A DNA stretch of 64,000 nt, from assembly GCF_018474005.1 (NCBI RefSeq), contig NZ_JAHCSH010000002.1, positions 310,001-374,000 of the forward strand, in the 5' to 3' direction. Below, one piece after another: positions 1-9,795 of the stretch (the first letter of the stretch is position 1; every line of letters begins with the position of its first letter). The notes under the pieces were generated by a model, which was not told where the DNA came from, ran no database searches, and saw only the letters and a list, made by a program, of their open reading frames with translations. Position numbers and translations under genes: made by a program. This DNA is from Curvibacter sp. CHRR-16. Lineage in GTDB: Bacteria; Pseudomonadota; Gammaproteobacteria; Burkholderiales; Burkholderiaceae_C.

Positions 1-1
1 C

Positions 2-514
2 CTCAGCCAACTGGATGCTGGCAGCTGGCACAGCCGCCGCTATGCTGGGGAAACCTTGCCCACCCTAGAAGCGATTGCCCGCTTTTGCTTGGCCAATCGG
101 CACTTTCTGAACATCGAAATCAAACCCACCCCCGGCACCGAACACCACACCGGTGCCGTGGTTGCACAGCACGCCGCCCGCTTATGGCAAGGCCAGGCCG
201 TACCACCTTTGCTCAGCTCCTTTGCACCCGAAGCGCTGGCCGGAGCCAAAAGCAGCCGCCCCGCGCTGCCGCGCGGCCTGCTGCTGGAGGAGCTGCACCC
301 CGGCTGGCTAGACACCGCCCTGCAACTGCAGTGTGTGGCCGTGATTTGCGACTATCAGTTGTGGACCCCCGAAAGCGTATCGGCGGTGCAGGATGCTGGC
401 CTCAAAGCCCTGAGCTACACCGTCAACGACGCCGCTGCTGCCACCCACTTGCTGGAGGTGCTGCACACCGACGGCATCATCACCGACCGAGTGGACTTGT
501 TCAGCGCGGCGTAG
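2..514 (+). CDS. Glycerophosphodiester phosphodiesterase, 3' part (truncated by window edge)
   Basis: The frame is open from base 2, so only the C-terminal 170 residues are present. GDPD-family enzymes hydrolyse glycerophosphodiesters to glycerol-3-phosphate and an alcohol. Visible family landmarks are LDAGSW near the left edge, NIEIKPTPG (the EIKP metal-site strand), SFAPEAL, and the C-terminal YTVNDAAAATHLL followed by DGIITDRVD, which matches the usual barrel-closing end of short bacterial GDPDs. The family is clear. Substrate and the upstream part cannot be judged from here. Confidence 0.85.
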   Translation, partial: LSQLDAGSWHSRRYAGETLPTLEAIARFCLANRHFLNIEIKPTPGTEHHTGAVVAQHAARLWQGQAVPPLLSSFAPEALAGAKSSRPALPRGLLLEELHPGWLDTALQLQCVAVICDYQLWTPESVSAVQDAGLKALSYTVNDAAAATHLLEVLHTDGIITDRVDLFSAA

Positions 515-545
515 AGTGAAAGACGCAATGTCGCACGTACTGCCA

Positions 546-929
546 CTAGGTTTCTGGGGCTTTGTAACGTTCTCTCAGCACAATGCGGGCTATGCGATCC
601 TCCACCACCTTCACATAAGGTTGGTCTGTATCGAGTGAAACCAACACCATGACGTATTGGCCCTTGGTGTTGAGGATGTAAGTTGTGAGGCTTCGGACAT
701 CACCCGATTCGATACGCCGATGCATCGCCAATTCAGCCGACACTGCCTCGTAACGTTCAGGATCAATCGACAACTGTCTCGCCGCTGAACTTTGCACCCA
801 TTCTTGCAATTGGGCTTGCAGGGCTGCCAACCCATGATTTGCGCGACCATTTTTCGAATCAGACAGCCACGGCAGGAATACGCCCAACAGCACGGCTACG
901 ACGACAATCAACAAAAAACCGACATCCAC
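546..929 (-). CDS. Hypothetical protein with one N-terminal membrane segment
   Basis: 127 aa, GTG start preceded by a GGAGG ribosome site eight bases upstream. Residues 4-21 are a hydrophobic segment (FLLIVVVAVLLGVFLPWL), followed by a soluble domain of about 100 residues rich in charged helices. I do not recognise the family. It is probably an inner-membrane-anchored protein with the soluble part in the periplasm. It lies 32 bp downstream of the HAD phosphatase gene on the same strand, so the two may be co-transcribed. Confidence 0.6.
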   Translation of the reverse strand: MDVGFLLIVVVAVLLGVFLPWLSDSKNGRANHGLAALQAQLQEWVQSSAARQLSIDPERYEAVSAELAMHRRIESGDVRSLTTYILNTKGQYVMVLVSLDTDQPYVKVVEDRIARIVLRERYKAPET

Positions 930-961
930 AGTTCAGCCCTCCCAAACAGAAGCGCGGCGCA

Positions 962-1669
962 TTAGCTTTTCTGCGCCAGCTCCCTTTGCAACTGCCCCAA
1001 ACTCTCCATCACCCGCACGGCCTTGGCAAAGTCGTGGTGGGCTGACAAGGGCGTGGGAATGGCCACGCAGGCCACCCCCGCGCCGTGGGCGGCAGCCAAG
1101 CCAAACTGGGTATCTTCCACCGCCAGCGCTTGGGAGGCTTGTAAGCCCATGCGCTGCAAAGCCAGCAGGTAGCAGGCGGGATGGGGCTTGCTGTGCTGCA
1201 CGTCATCGGCGCTGACGACGGTTTCAAACACGCCCTCCAGCCCATGAAAGCGCAGCGTAGCCTCCACCACAAACTGGCGCGCCCCGGTCACGATGGCCAT
1301 GCGCAGCCCTGCTTGCTGGCAAAACTGCAGCATCTCGCGCACACCGGGCATCAGGGGGAAGGCACCGCCTTGCAAATAGGCCCGCGTGGCGGCCTGCTTG
1401 CGCGCCACCAAGTCTTGCACCGTCAGGCGCTGCTCGGGCGGTTTGCGCGACTCGGACTCGCACAGCAGAGTGTCCAGCAAGCGCTGGGCGTTGTTGACCG
1501 TGGGCAAGCCCGCGTAGTGGGCGGAATAATCGGCTTCGTCTATGGACACGCCCAGTTCGGCCAGCGCTTGGTTCCATTGCTGCCAGTGGCCGGTTTCGGA
1601 ATCGACCAAGGTGCCATCGTGGTCAAACAGCAGCGCTTGCAGTGGCGCAGGGTTCCATGCATTTGACAT
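962..1669 (-). CDS. HAD-superfamily phosphatase (phosphoglycolate phosphatase / beta-phosphoglucomutase type)
   Basis: 235 aa. HAD motif I is FDHDGTLVDSE (nucleophile and acid/base Asp), with a helical C1 cap at about residues 20-90, motif II Thr in AIVTGARQ, motif III Lys in HSKPHP, and motif IV acidic residues in VEDTQFG. These make it a catalytically intact HAD hydrolase of the Gph/YqaB/PGMB subgroup. The substrate cannot be read from sequence. It is encoded 11 bp downstream of a small membrane protein gene on the same strand. Confidence 0.85.
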   Translation of the reverse strand: MSNAWNPAPLQALLFDHDGTLVDSETGHWQQWNQALAELGVSIDEADYSAHYAGLPTVNNAQRLLDTLLCESESRKPPEQRLTVQDLVARKQAATRAYLQGGAFPLMPGVREMLQFCQQAGLRMAIVTGARQFVVEATLRFHGLEGVFETVVSADDVQHSKPHPACYLLALQRMGLQASQALAVEDTQFGLAAAHGAGVACVAIPTPLSAHHDFAKAVRVMESLGQLQRELAQKS

Positions 1670-1680
1670 GCATCAAGCTT

Positions 1681-1950
1681 TCATCGGTGTTGAAACCACC
1701 ACTGTACCGTAGCCACCACCAGCACCAGCGCGCCATACATGAGCATCTTGCCATCGTGCTGCGTCCACACCAAAGCCGCCAGCACCACAGCCAAACCTGC
1801 TACAAAATTAATAGCTGCCTGAGCAAGCAGGACGGGCGCTGCAGCCCGTTTTTTCATAAAAATACGCCCACACAAGGCGAGCAAAATTGCCAACGCAGCA
1901 GGGGCCAACAACAGGTTGGCGATGTGGTTGAGCAGATCAAAAAAACCCAT
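1681..1950 (-). CDS. Small integral membrane protein (about three TM segments) carrying a dispersed repeat in frame
   Basis: 89 aa, almost entirely hydrophobic with three likely membrane spans (about residues 5-30, 38-60 and 68-85). The middle part, about residues 32-51 (KKRAAAPVLLAQAAINFVAG), is encoded by a copy of a roughly 55-bp repeat also found at 37.9 kb and, in a diverged form, at 54.3 kb. That segment may therefore be acquired rather than ancestral. Family not recognised. Confidence 0.55.
   Translation of the reverse strand: MGFFDLLNHIANLLLAPAALAILLALCGRIFMKKRAAAPVLLAQAAINFVAGLAVVLAALVWTQHDGKMLMYGALVLVVATVQWWFQHR
1797..1854 (+). repeat. Dispersed short repeat, copy A (inside a coding sequence)
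   Basis: Begins TGCTACAAAATTAATAGC and ends GCTGCAGCCCGTTTT. Hand alignment with copy B (37887-37943, opposite strand) gives about 40 identities in 55 positions without gaps. The ends and the central AATAGCT are best conserved. It lies entirely within the small membrane protein gene on the opposite strand and keeps that frame open. Confidence 0.6.
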
Positions 1951-2065
1951 GAAAAATCACTATGAAGACCATGCAAAAGCCCTTGCTGCAGGGCTAGGGT
2001 AAGAGGAGGGGCAATTCTATAATCGCCCCCGACTTAGCTCTTGCTTGCGCACCGCACCCTTTTCC

Positions 2066-3343
2066 ATGGCCGCTGTCTGGACTCTTGGCATCAACCACAA
2101 CACTGCTCCGCTGGATGTGCGGGGCCGTTTTGCGTTTGCTATGGATCGCATCGCGCCGCATTTGGAGGCCTTGCGCCGCGCACACCCAGTGGCACAAGCC
2201 AATGCTCTGCCCGAAGCGGCCATCGTCTCCACCTGCAACCGCACCGAGATTTACTGCGCAGGCGACGAAATGGCCATGGACCACACGCTGGACTGGCTGG
2301 CCCAAAGCGGCGGCGTGTCGGTGCAAGAGCTGCGCCACCACACCTACCGCCTGCAAGGCCCCGAGGCGGCCCGCCACGCCTTTCGCGTCGCCAGCGGGCT
2401 CGATTCCATGGTGCTGGGAGAAGCCCAGATACTGGGCCAGCTCAAAGACGCCGTGCGCGCTGCCGACGAAGCGGGCGCGCTGGGCACCACGCTGTCACAA
2501 CTGTTCCAGCGCTCCTTTGCTGTGGCCAAAGAGGTGCGCACCAGCACCGAGATCGGTGCCCACAGCATCAGCATGGCCGCCGCCGGGGTGCGTTTGGCCA
2601 GCAATTTGTTTGAAGACCTCTCGCGCATCAAGGTGCTGTTTGTTGGCGCGGGCGAGATGATCGAGCTGTGCGCCACCCACTGGGCTGCACGCCAACCAGC
2701 CAGTATGGCCATTGCCAACCGTACGCTGGAGCGCGGAGAGAAGCTGGCCAGTCGCTTTGGGGCCGAAGCCCTGCTGCTGTCCGACTTGCCCAACCGCCTG
2801 CACGAGTTCGACGCCATCATCAGCTGCACCGCCAGCAGCCTGCCCCTGATTGGCTTGGGCGCGGTAGAACGCGCTCTCAAGCGCCGCAAGCACCGCCCGC
2901 TCTTCATGGTGGACTTGGCCGTGCCCCGCGACATCGAACCCGAGGTGCAACGCCTCTCAGACGTATACCTCTACACCGTGGACGACTTGGCCCAGGTGGT
3001 GCAAACCGCCCAAGCCAACCGCCAAGCCGCCGTGGCGCAGGCCGAGGCGATTGTGGACGCCGGGGTGCAAAGCTTTATGCACTGGGTAGACCAGCGCGAA
3101 ACCGTGCCGCTGATCCAGCAACTCCAAGCCCAAGCCGATGACTGGCGCCAAGCCGAACTGGCGCGCGCGCGCAAAGCCTTGGCCAAAGGCGAAGACATGG
3201 ACGCCGTGCTGGAAGCCTTGTCCCGCGGCCTGACCCAAAAAATGCTGCACGGCGCCATGGCCGAGCTGCGCGCTGGTGACGCCAGCACCCGCGAACGTGC
3301 GATGCACGCCATACGCCACTTCTTTTTGCGCAACAGCCGTTAG
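2066..3343 (+). CDS. hemA: Glutamyl-tRNA reductase
   Basis: 425 aa. Catalyses NADPH-dependent reduction of glutamyl-tRNA(Glu) to glutamate-1-semialdehyde, the first committed step of C5-pathway tetrapyrrole synthesis. Start chosen at [19 protein letters not shown], the usual N-terminus; an in-frame TTG lies seven codons upstream. The nucleophilic Cys sits in STCNRTEIY and the family signature [16 protein letters not shown] follows. The NADPH-binding Rossmann segment is [17 protein letters not shown]. It is followed 20 bp later by prfA, the common hemA-prfA pairing. Confidence 0.97.
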   Translation: MAAVWTLGINHNTAPLDVRGRFAFAMDRIAPHLEALRRAHPVAQANALPEAAIVSTCNRTEIYCAGDEMAMDHTLDWLAQSGGVSVQELRHHTYRLQGPEAARHAFRVASGLDSMVLGEAQILGQLKDAVRAADEAGALGTTLSQLFQRSFAVAKEVRTSTEIGAHSISMAAAGVRLASNLFEDLSRIKVLFVGAGEMIELCATHWAARQPASMAIANRTLERGEKLASRFGAEALLLSDLPNRLHEFDAIISCTASSLPLIGLGAVERALKRRKHRPLFMVDLAVPRDIEPEVQRLSDVYLYTVDDLAQVVQTAQANRQAAVAQAEAIVDAGVQSFMHWVDQRETVPLIQQLQAQADDWRQAELARARKALAKGEDMDAVLEALSRGLTQKMLHGAMAELRAGDASTRERAMHAIRHFFLRNSR

Positions 3344-3363
3344 CTGTTCAACCCCCTTTCGCT

Positions 3364-4485
3364 ATGAAACCCTACCTGCGCGCTCAGATGGAGCGCTACA
3401 CCCAACGCCTGTCCGAACTGGAGTTTTTGCTCTCGCGCGAAGACATCATGAAAGACATGGAGCAGTTCCTCAAACTCTCGCGTGAGCACACTGACGTAGC
3501 CGCCGTGGCCAAACGCTGGGAGCGCTACCAGCAGCGCGAGTCCGACTTGGCTGCAGGCCAAGAGATGCTCAACAGCGCCGAGGGCGATGCCGACATGCAA
3601 GCCATGGCGCAAGAAGAAGTGACCAGCGCCGAGCGCGAAATGGCCGAGCTGGAAGAGTCCCTGCAGCGCATGCTGCTGCCCAAAGACCCCGACGACCAGC
3701 GCGCCGCGTTTCTGGAAATCCGCGCAGGCACAGGCGGGGACGAATCGGCCCTGTTTGCCGCCGACTTGGCGCGCATGTACACCCGCTACTGCGACAGCGT
3801 GGGCCTGCGCACCGAAATCATCAACGCCAGCGACAGCGAGTTGGGCGGCTACAAAGAAGTGGTGCTGCGCATAGACGGCAGTGTGCAAACCAGCACCGGC
3901 TCGTGCGGGGCCTATGGCGTGTTCAAGTTTGAAAGCGGTGGCCACCGCGTGCAGCGCGTGCCCGCCACCGAGACGCAAGGCCGCATCCACACCAGCGCCT
4001 GCACCGTAGCCGTGCTGCCCGAGCCGGACGAGCAGCAAGCCATCCAGCTCAACCCAGCAGACCTGCGCATCGACACCTACCGCGCCAGCGGCGCGGGCGG
4101 TCAGCACATCAACAAAACCGACTCAGCGGTGCGCATCACGCACATCCCCACCGGCATCGTGGCCGAGTGCCAAGATGGCCGCAGCCAGCACAGCAACAAG
4201 GCCTCGGCCATGCGCGTGCTGCTGGCACGTATTCAAGAAAAAGAACGCTCTGAGCGTGCTGCCAAAGAGTCCGCCCAGCGCAAGAGCCTGATCGGCAGCG
4301 GCGACCGCAGCGACCGCATCCGCACCTACAACTACCCCCAAGGCCGCCTGACCGACCACCGCATCAACCTCACGCTCTACAAACTAGACCGCGTGATGGA
4401 AGGCGACTTGGCCGACGTGGTAGACGCCCTGCAAGCCTTCGAGGCGGCGCAGCAATTGGCCGAGTTGGAAAACAGCGTGGTGTAA
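3364..4485 (+). CDS. prfA: Peptide chain release factor 1
   Basis: 373 aa, normal length is about 360. RF1 recognises UAA and UAG stop codons and triggers peptidyl-tRNA hydrolysis. The universally conserved GGQ loop is present in [17 protein letters not shown], and the N-terminal coiled-coil domain and central domain are intact. It is downstream of hemA in a probable operon that ends with the terminator at 4488-4518. The often-adjacent methyltransferase gene prmC is not next to it here. Confidence 0.97.
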   Translation: MKPYLRAQMERYTQRLSELEFLLSREDIMKDMEQFLKLSREHTDVAAVAKRWERYQQRESDLAAGQEMLNSAEGDADMQAMAQEEVTSAEREMAELEESLQRMLLPKDPDDQRAAFLEIRAGTGGDESALFAADLARMYTRYCDSVGLRTEIINASDSELGGYKEVVLRIDGSVQTSTGSCGAYGVFKFESGGHRVQRVPATETQGRIHTSACTVAVLPEPDEQQAIQLNPADLRIDTYRASGAGGQHINKTDSAVRITHIPTGIVAECQDGRSQHSNKASAMRVLLARIQEKERSERAAKESAQRKSLIGSGDRSDRIRTYNYPQGRLTDHRINLTLYKLDRVMEGDLADVVDALQAFEAAQQLAELENSVV

Positions 4486-4487
4486 AG

Positions 4488-4518
4488 CAACAAACCCCGC
4501 ACTGGGCGGGGTTTGTTG
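4488..4518 (+). terminator. Intrinsic terminator after hemA-prfA
   Basis: Perfect 13-bp inverted repeat CAACAAACCCCGC / GCGGGGTTTGTTG with a 5-nt loop, three bases after the prfA stop codon. There is no long T tract on the plus strand. It probably also separates the convergent gene at 4538-5485. Confidence 0.75.
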
Positions 4519-4537
4519 TATGCGGCACAAGGTCCAC

Positions 4538-5485
4538 TCAAGGCGCGAGGCTGAGTGCTACTGTGCAAGGTGGTGCTTCACTTTTACGATTCTTCTCGCA
4601 AAAGGCAAGTGCGTCTTTCTCCGCCTCTTCCTTGCTCTTGCGATCAGCAGCAAAACCCCAAGTGGTTTTGTAGTCTTCTAGCGGTGAATACGCCACTGCT
4701 CTAAAACCTACTTTGTTGTCTTGCACATCCGCCAGCACACTCAAGAAATTGGTGGACACCTTTTGCTGCACAAACTCTTGCGGTGCATTGATCACCGTGC
4801 GAAAAGACGGCATAGCGTTCAAGGCATCGGGTTTCTTGGTGTCAAACACGTCGCGGGTGGCGTCTTGCAACTGGATTCCCCACTGTGTCAAACGCTTGAC
4901 CAAAGCGGCGCGGCTCGGAGTGACTTCAATGGACGTAGATCGCCAGTCTTCAGGCTTGGTATCACGGGCACCCAGCATCACAGGGTTGAGTACAAACGTC
5001 ACTTTGTAATAACGACCACCACGGCTAGAGTGGCTCACAACCAGTTGCAGGAGCTTAGATGTCTCCAAGTAGTCCAACGTCAAGCAGTTGTCATCGCGCC
5101 CACTGCTCTTTTTATTCACTACAAGATGCGAACCACCACAAGGGTCGCTATTCCAATAACTGGTGTTCCCTGGCTGCAAATTGGCCCGTACCCGCAACTC
5201 CCCCACCCACGTAACGCCCTCAGTCAAAACAAAAACAACTTCGCCCAAAGGAACGGGCGTGCCACCTTCTCGGGACGGTTGAGAAATCCACACATTGCTA
5301 CTGGAGAAGCGCCACAGCCCACCCGGCTGGAAGATGGGATAGCCACCAATCGTATGACTCGCTTCCAAGGCCGTGCGGGTATTAATACCCTCTGCGGGTT
5401 TGTCATCCACAAACAAATCCCCCGCTTGCGCGATCTGCAACACCATGGCACTGATCGCCGCTAGCCATATCCGGTACTGACGCAT
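4538..5485 (-). CDS. Exported protein of unknown function
   Basis: 315 aa with a cleavable signal peptide (MRQYRIWLAAISAMVLQIAQAG, likely cut after AQA). The mature part is mostly beta-rich with scattered cysteines (PCGGSH, DDNCLTL). The C-terminal 60 residues (FRAVAYSPL, WGFAADRKSKEEAEKDAL, CEKNR) resemble the DUF4189-type pattern of an Ala/Trp-Gly strand followed by a helix and a Cys. Likely periplasmic. It stands alone, convergent with prfA. No function assigned. Confidence 0.65.
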   Translation of the reverse strand: MRQYRIWLAAISAMVLQIAQAGDLFVDDKPAEGINTRTALEASHTIGGYPIFQPGGLWRFSSSNVWISQPSREGGTPVPLGEVVFVLTEGVTWVGELRVRANLQPGNTSYWNSDPCGGSHLVVNKKSSGRDDNCLTLDYLETSKLLQLVVSHSSRGGRYYKVTFVLNPVMLGARDTKPEDWRSTSIEVTPSRAALVKRLTQWGIQLQDATRDVFDTKKPDALNAMPSFRTVINAPQEFVQQKVSTNFLSVLADVQDNKVGFRAVAYSPLEDYKTTWGFAADRKSKEEAEKDALAFCEKNRKSEAPPCTVALSLAP

Positions 5486-5595
5486 TATGACTCCCTTTAC
5501 TTTAAAGCCTTATTAACGAAGCGGGCATTATGCCGAGCAATATCTGGGGGTTTTCTCTAGTCGCAGGACATCTGTGGCCCAGTAGCATCGCCCAC

Positions 5596-5620
5596 CTTGG
5601 CATCGCAACCCGGTGCCAAG
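5596..5620. repeat. Inverted repeat upstream of the decarboxylase gene
   Basis: CTTGGCA / TGCCAAG, 7-bp arms separated by 11 bases, in the 208-bp gap between divergent genes. It could be a regulator site or an mRNA hairpin. No other recognisable element was seen in the gap. Confidence 0.3.
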
Positions 5621-5693
5621 ACCCCGGCAAGGTTTGTCGTGACCAACGCATGCCCGGCCATTCACAACATCCACAAGATGAGGCGACATTTCT

Positions 5694-6842
5694 ATGCTCA
5701 ATGCACAGCACCAAGCGCGCTTGGACGCGCTGCACCGTTCCCTTTCCGAGTCCAGCCAGCACTTTCTGGGCTACCCGTGTGCCAACGATATTGACTACAC
5801 GGACTTGCTGCGGTTTTTGCAGTTCCCGTTCAACAATGTGGGCGACCCCTTTCAGCCCAGCACCTACCGCTTGGCCACGCGCGACTTTGAGCAAGAGGTA
5901 CTGCACTTTTTTGCCCAGCTGTTTCGCGCACCGGCCAATGACTACTGGGGCTACGTGACCAACGGCGGCACCGAAGGCAACCTGTACGGCCTGTACTTGG
6001 CGCGCGAGCTGTACCCCAACGGGGTGGTGTATTTCTCGCAAGACACGCACTACAGCGTGACCAAAAACGTGCACCTGCTGGGGCTGCGGCACATCATGAT
6101 TCGCACCCAGCCCAACGGCGAGATCGACTACGACGACCTGCGCGACACCGTGCGCCTGCACCGCGATGTGCCTGCCATCGTGTTTGCCAACATTGGCACC
6201 ACCATGAAGGAAGGCAAGGACGACATTGGCCGCATCCAACAACTGCTAGACGAGCTGGTGATCGAGCAGCGCTACATCCACTGCGATGCGGCTTTATGTG
6301 GCCCCTACGCACCGTTCCTAGAACCGCGCCCCGCTTTTGACTTTGCTGATGGTGCCGATTCGCTGGCCTTTAGCGGCCACAAATTCATTGGCTCACCCCT
6401 ACCCTGTGGTGTGGTGCTGGCACGCAAGCGCTACGTGGAGCGCATTGGCCGCGCCATTGGCTACATCGGCAGCATGGACACCACCATCACCGGCTCGCGC
6501 AGCGCCTTCACGCCCCTGCTGCTGTGGCACGCTATCCACAGCATGGGGGCCGAAGGCCTGCAGCGCCGCCTGCAGCAGTGCCAAGCGGTAGCCGCCTACA
6601 CCGTGCAGGCCCTGCAAGCCGTGGGCATTACCGCGTGGCGCAACCCCGGCGCACTGACCGTGGTGCTGCCCCGCGTGGGCGATGCCATCAAGCACAAGTG
6701 GCAACTGGCCACGCAGGACGATTACTGCCACATCATCACCATGCCAGGGGTGACCACGCAGCACATCGACGCTTTGGTGCAAGACATCGTGCAAGAGCGC
6801 TCTACCACCCGCTTGCAGCACGGGGAAACCGCATTGGCCTAA
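5694..6842 (+). CDS. hdc: PLP-dependent histidine-decarboxylase-like protein
   Basis: 382 aa, the length of group II histidine decarboxylases, which convert histidine to histamine with pyridoxal phosphate. Visible features are the N-terminal FLGYPCANDIDYTDLL, the cofactor region NGGTEGNLYGLYLARELYP, the strand IHCDAALCG (PLP-ring Asp), and the PLP lysine in SGHKFIGSPLPCGVV. All are compatible with an active enzyme. Histidine specificity is inferred from overall similarity, and related amino-acid decarboxylases cannot be excluded. It lies 69 bp upstream of the FMN protein gene on the same strand. Confidence 0.8.
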   Translation: MLNAQHQARLDALHRSLSESSQHFLGYPCANDIDYTDLLRFLQFPFNNVGDPFQPSTYRLATRDFEQEVLHFFAQLFRAPANDYWGYVTNGGTEGNLYGLYLARELYPNGVVYFSQDTHYSVTKNVHLLGLRHIMIRTQPNGEIDYDDLRDTVRLHRDVPAIVFANIGTTMKEGKDDIGRIQQLLDELVIEQRYIHCDAALCGPYAPFLEPRPAFDFADGADSLAFSGHKFIGSPLPCGVVLARKRYVERIGRAIGYIGSMDTTITGSRSAFTPLLLWHAIHSMGAEGLQRRLQQCQAVAAYTVQALQAVGITAWRNPGALTVVLPRVGDAIKHKWQLATQDDYCHIITMPGVTTQHIDALVQDIVQERSTTRLQHGETALA

Positions 6843-6911
6843 GGCCGATACAGACACACACACCAGAGAACGCACTTTCGCTGACAATCGCCAGCACAGG
6901 AGGTCTCCCCC

Positions 6912-8537
6912 ATGCTGGATTTCATCAACGCCCGTTTCCCGGTGCGCTTAGTTCCCTTGTTACTGGTGTGTGTGCTGTGTTTGCTCAGCGCCGCCACAGC
7001 GCTGGCCGCTGGCGTGGGGTGGGTCTGGTTTGTATTGAGCCTGCTACTGCTGGTGCGCGGCGTGTACGACCTGCGCCAAACCCGCCACGCCGTGCTGCGC
7101 AACTACCCACTCATTGGGCACTTTCGCTTCATGCTGGAATTTGTTCGGCCCGAAATTCGCCAGTACTTTTTGGAAAGCGACATGGAAGCCCAGCCCTTCT
7201 CGCGTGCCCAGCGCTCACTGGTGTACCAACGCGCCAAAAAAGAATCGGACAAACGCCCTTTTGGCACCCAACTGGATGTGCACGCACAAGGTTATGAATG
7301 GGTCAACCATTCGCTAGCCCCCACCCTGCTTGCCACGCACGACTTTCGCATCACCATAGGCCCAGACTGCGCCCAGCCCTACAGCGCCAGCGTGTTCAAC
7401 ATTTCGGCCATGAGCTTTGGTGCGCTCAGCGCCAACGCCATTTTGGCCCTCAACCAAGGTGCCAAGCGCGGCGGCTTTGCGCACGACACGGGTGAGGGTT
7501 CCATATCGCAGCACCACCGCGTGCACGGTGGTGACCTCATCTGGGAAGTGGCATCGGGCTACTTTGGTTGCCGCGACGAGCAAGGCCGCTTTGACGCCGA
7601 CAAATTTGCCGCCCAAGCCCAAGACCCCCAGGTCAAGATGATCGAGCTCAAGCTCAGCCAAGGTGCCAAGCCTGGCCACGGCGGCATGCTGCCTGGCCCC
7701 AAGGTGACCGCCGAAATCGCCGCCGCCCGTGGCGTGCCTGAAGGCGTGGATTGCATTTCACCCGCTACCCACAGCGCCTTTAGCACCCCGGTGGAGATGC
7801 TGCAGTTCATCGCCCGCCTGCGCGAGCTGTCGGGCGGCAAGCCCACGGGCTTTAAGTTTTGCGTAGGCCACCCGTGGGAGTGGTTTGCCATTGTCAAAGC
7901 CATGCTGCAAACCAATATCACGCCGGACTTCATCGTGGTCGATGGCGCTGAAGGCGGCACCGGCGCTGCGCCACTGGAGTTCACCAACCACGTGGGCGCG
8001 CCACTGCAAGAAGGCCTGCTGCTGGTGCACCACACGCTGCGTGGCGCGGGCCTGCGCCAACGCATCCGCATAGGTGCGGCGGGCAAGGTGGTCAGCGCGT
8101 TTGACGTTGCCCGCCTCATGGCACTGGGTGCGGACTGGTGCAACAGCGCGCGTGGTTTCATGTTTGCGCTGGGTTGCATCCAAGCACAGCACTGCAACAC
8201 CGGCCACTGCCCCACTGGCGTGGCGACGCAAGATCCCGTGCGCCAGCAAGCGCTGGTGGTGCCCGACAAGGCCGAGCGCGTCTACAACTTCCACCAGCAA
8301 ACACTGGAGGCACTGAAAGAACTGGTGCAAGCCGTGGGCCTGCAACACCCCGGCCAATTCACCCCCCACCACATCGTGCGGCGCATGGAGGACGACACCG
8401 TCAAGTCACTCGCCCAGCTCATCTTGGTGCAAGTGCAAGAAGGCTGTCTGCGCAACGGCTCGCTGGACGACCTGCCCCAGATTTACCGCACCCACTGGCC
8501 CGTGGCCAGCGCGGACACCTTCGCGCCCAAGTGGTGA
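6912..8537 (+). CDS. FMN-binding glutamate-synthase-family protein (membrane-anchored)
   Basis: 541 aa, with a ribosome site AGGAGG just upstream. Residues 15-55 contain two hydrophobic segments not found in classical GltB. The rest is a GltB-type FMN TIM barrel: AMSFGALSANAILALNQGA, the glycine-rich GAKPGHGGMLPG, IVVDGAEGGTGAAP, and the Fe-S cysteines CIQAQHCNTGHCPTGV. The amidotransferase domain and the usual small subunit are absent, as in the short GltB-like family whose reaction is not settled. It may be a membrane-bound flavoenzyme using another amino donor. Confidence 0.85.
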   Translation: MLDFINARFPVRLVPLLLVCVLCLLSAATALAAGVGWVWFVLSLLLLVRGVYDLRQTRHAVLRNYPLIGHFRFMLEFVRPEIRQYFLESDMEAQPFSRAQRSLVYQRAKKESDKRPFGTQLDVHAQGYEWVNHSLAPTLLATHDFRITIGPDCAQPYSASVFNISAMSFGALSANAILALNQGAKRGGFAHDTGEGSISQHHRVHGGDLIWEVASGYFGCRDEQGRFDADKFAAQAQDPQVKMIELKLSQGAKPGHGGMLPGPKVTAEIAAARGVPEGVDCISPATHSAFSTPVEMLQFIARLRELSGGKPTGFKFCVGHPWEWFAIVKAMLQTNITPDFIVVDGAEGGTGAAPLEFTNHVGAPLQEGLLLVHHTLRGAGLRQRIRIGAAGKVVSAFDVARLMALGADWCNSARGFMFALGCIQAQHCNTGHCPTGVATQDPVRQQALVVPDKAERVYNFHQQTLEALKELVQAVGLQHPGQFTPHHIVRRMEDDTVKSLAQLILVQVQEGCLRNGSLDDLPQIYRTHWPVASADTFAPKW

Positions 8538-8558
8538 ACAGGCCTTCCATCGCCAAGC

Positions 8559-9779
8559 ATGCCATCTGTTGAGACACCTACCGCATCGAGCCCCGCCGCT
8601 TTGGCGGGCCTGAAAGTCATCGAAATGGGCCAGCTCATAGCCGGCCCATTTGCCGCCAAAACCCTGGCCGACTTTGGGGCCGATGTGATCAAGATCGAAT
8701 CCCCCGACGGCGGCGACCCGCTGCGCAAGTGGCGCTTGCTCAAAGACGGCACATCGGTGTGGTGGCAAATCCAGTCGCGCAACAAACGCTCCATCGCGCT
8801 GGATTTGCGCACGCCCGAAGGGCAAGACATCGTTCGCCGCTTGGCCCACGAAGCCGATGTGCTGATTGAGAACTTTCGCCCCGGCGCGCTGGAGAGTTGG
8901 GGGCTAGACCCCGCTGTGCTGCTGGAGCACAACCCCCGCCTGATCGTGCTGCGCGTCAGCGGCTACGGGCAAACCGGCCCCTACCGCAACCGCCCGGGCT
9001 TTGGCGTCGTGGCCGAAGCCATGGGCGGCCTGCGCCACCTCACCGGCGAGCCTGATCGCACCCCCGTGCGCGTGGGCGTGAGCATGGGCGACACCCTGGC
9101 CGCCTTGCACGGGGTCATAGGCATTTTGCTGGCGCTGCAGCACCGGCACCGCAGCGGCCAAGGACAGGTGATTGATGTGGCGCTGTACGAAGCCGTCTTC
9201 AACTGCATGGAAAGCCTGCTGCCCGAGTACAGCGCCTTTGGTGCTGTGCGCGCCCCCGCAGGCAGCGCTCTGCCCGGCATAGCGCCCACCAACGCCTACC
9301 GCTGCCAAGACGGTGCTTACGCGCTGGTGGCGGGCAATGGCGACAGTATTTTCAAGCGGCTCATGACCCTGATTGGCCGCGACGACTTGGCCAAGGACCC
9401 CAGCTTGGCCGACAACACCGGACGCGTAGCGCGGGTAGAGGAGCTGGACGCAGCCATTGGTGCATGGACGGCTCAGCGCAGCGTGGACGAGGTACTGACC
9501 CTGCTCGATGGTGCCTCGGTACCAGCCGGGCGCATCTACACCGTGGCCGACATTGCCGCCGACCCGCACTACCAAGCACGCGGCATGCTGCACACCATCG
9601 CAATGGACGACGGCAGCAGCCTGGCCATTCCGGGCATAGTGCCCAAGCTCTCGGCCACGCCAGGCCAGCATCGGCGCAACGCCCCCACACTGGGGCAAGA
9701 CACCGACAACGTGCTGCAAGACATGGGCCTGAGCCCAGCGCAAATCGCCGAACTCAAACGCCAAGGCATCGTGCACTAA
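8559..9779 (+). CDS. CaiB/BaiF-family CoA-transferase
   Basis: 406 aa, the normal size for family III CoA-transferases. N-terminal VIEMGQLIAGPFAAKTLADFG and DVIKIESPDGGDPLR are family signatures. The catalytic Asp is expected in the GGLRHLTGEPDRTPVRVG to SMGDTLAAL region. The enzyme moves CoA between carboxylic acids. It is followed 16 bp later by an HMG-CoA-lyase-like gene, a frequent pairing in Burkholderiales that suggests activation of a dicarboxylic or branched acid and then C-C cleavage. The actual substrate is unknown. Confidence 0.9.
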   Translation: MPSVETPTASSPAALAGLKVIEMGQLIAGPFAAKTLADFGADVIKIESPDGGDPLRKWRLLKDGTSVWWQIQSRNKRSIALDLRTPEGQDIVRRLAHEADVLIENFRPGALESWGLDPAVLLEHNPRLIVLRVSGYGQTGPYRNRPGFGVVAEAMGGLRHLTGEPDRTPVRVGVSMGDTLAALHGVIGILLALQHRHRSGQGQVIDVALYEAVFNCMESLLPEYSAFGAVRAPAGSALPGIAPTNAYRCQDGAYALVAGNGDSIFKRLMTLIGRDDLAKDPSLADNTGRVARVEELDAAIGAWTAQRSVDEVLTLLDGASVPAGRIYTVADIAADPHYQARGMLHTIAMDDGSSLAIPGIVPKLSATPGQHRRNAPTLGQDTDNVLQDMGLSPAQIAELKRQGIVH

Positions 9780-9795
9780 GCCCCGCCACCCTCGT

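Noticed and set aside
5502..6242. Minus-strand frame opposite the histidine-decarboxylase-like gene
   Set aside because: Antisense shadow; the plus-strand protein carries the PLP lysine motif and full family length.
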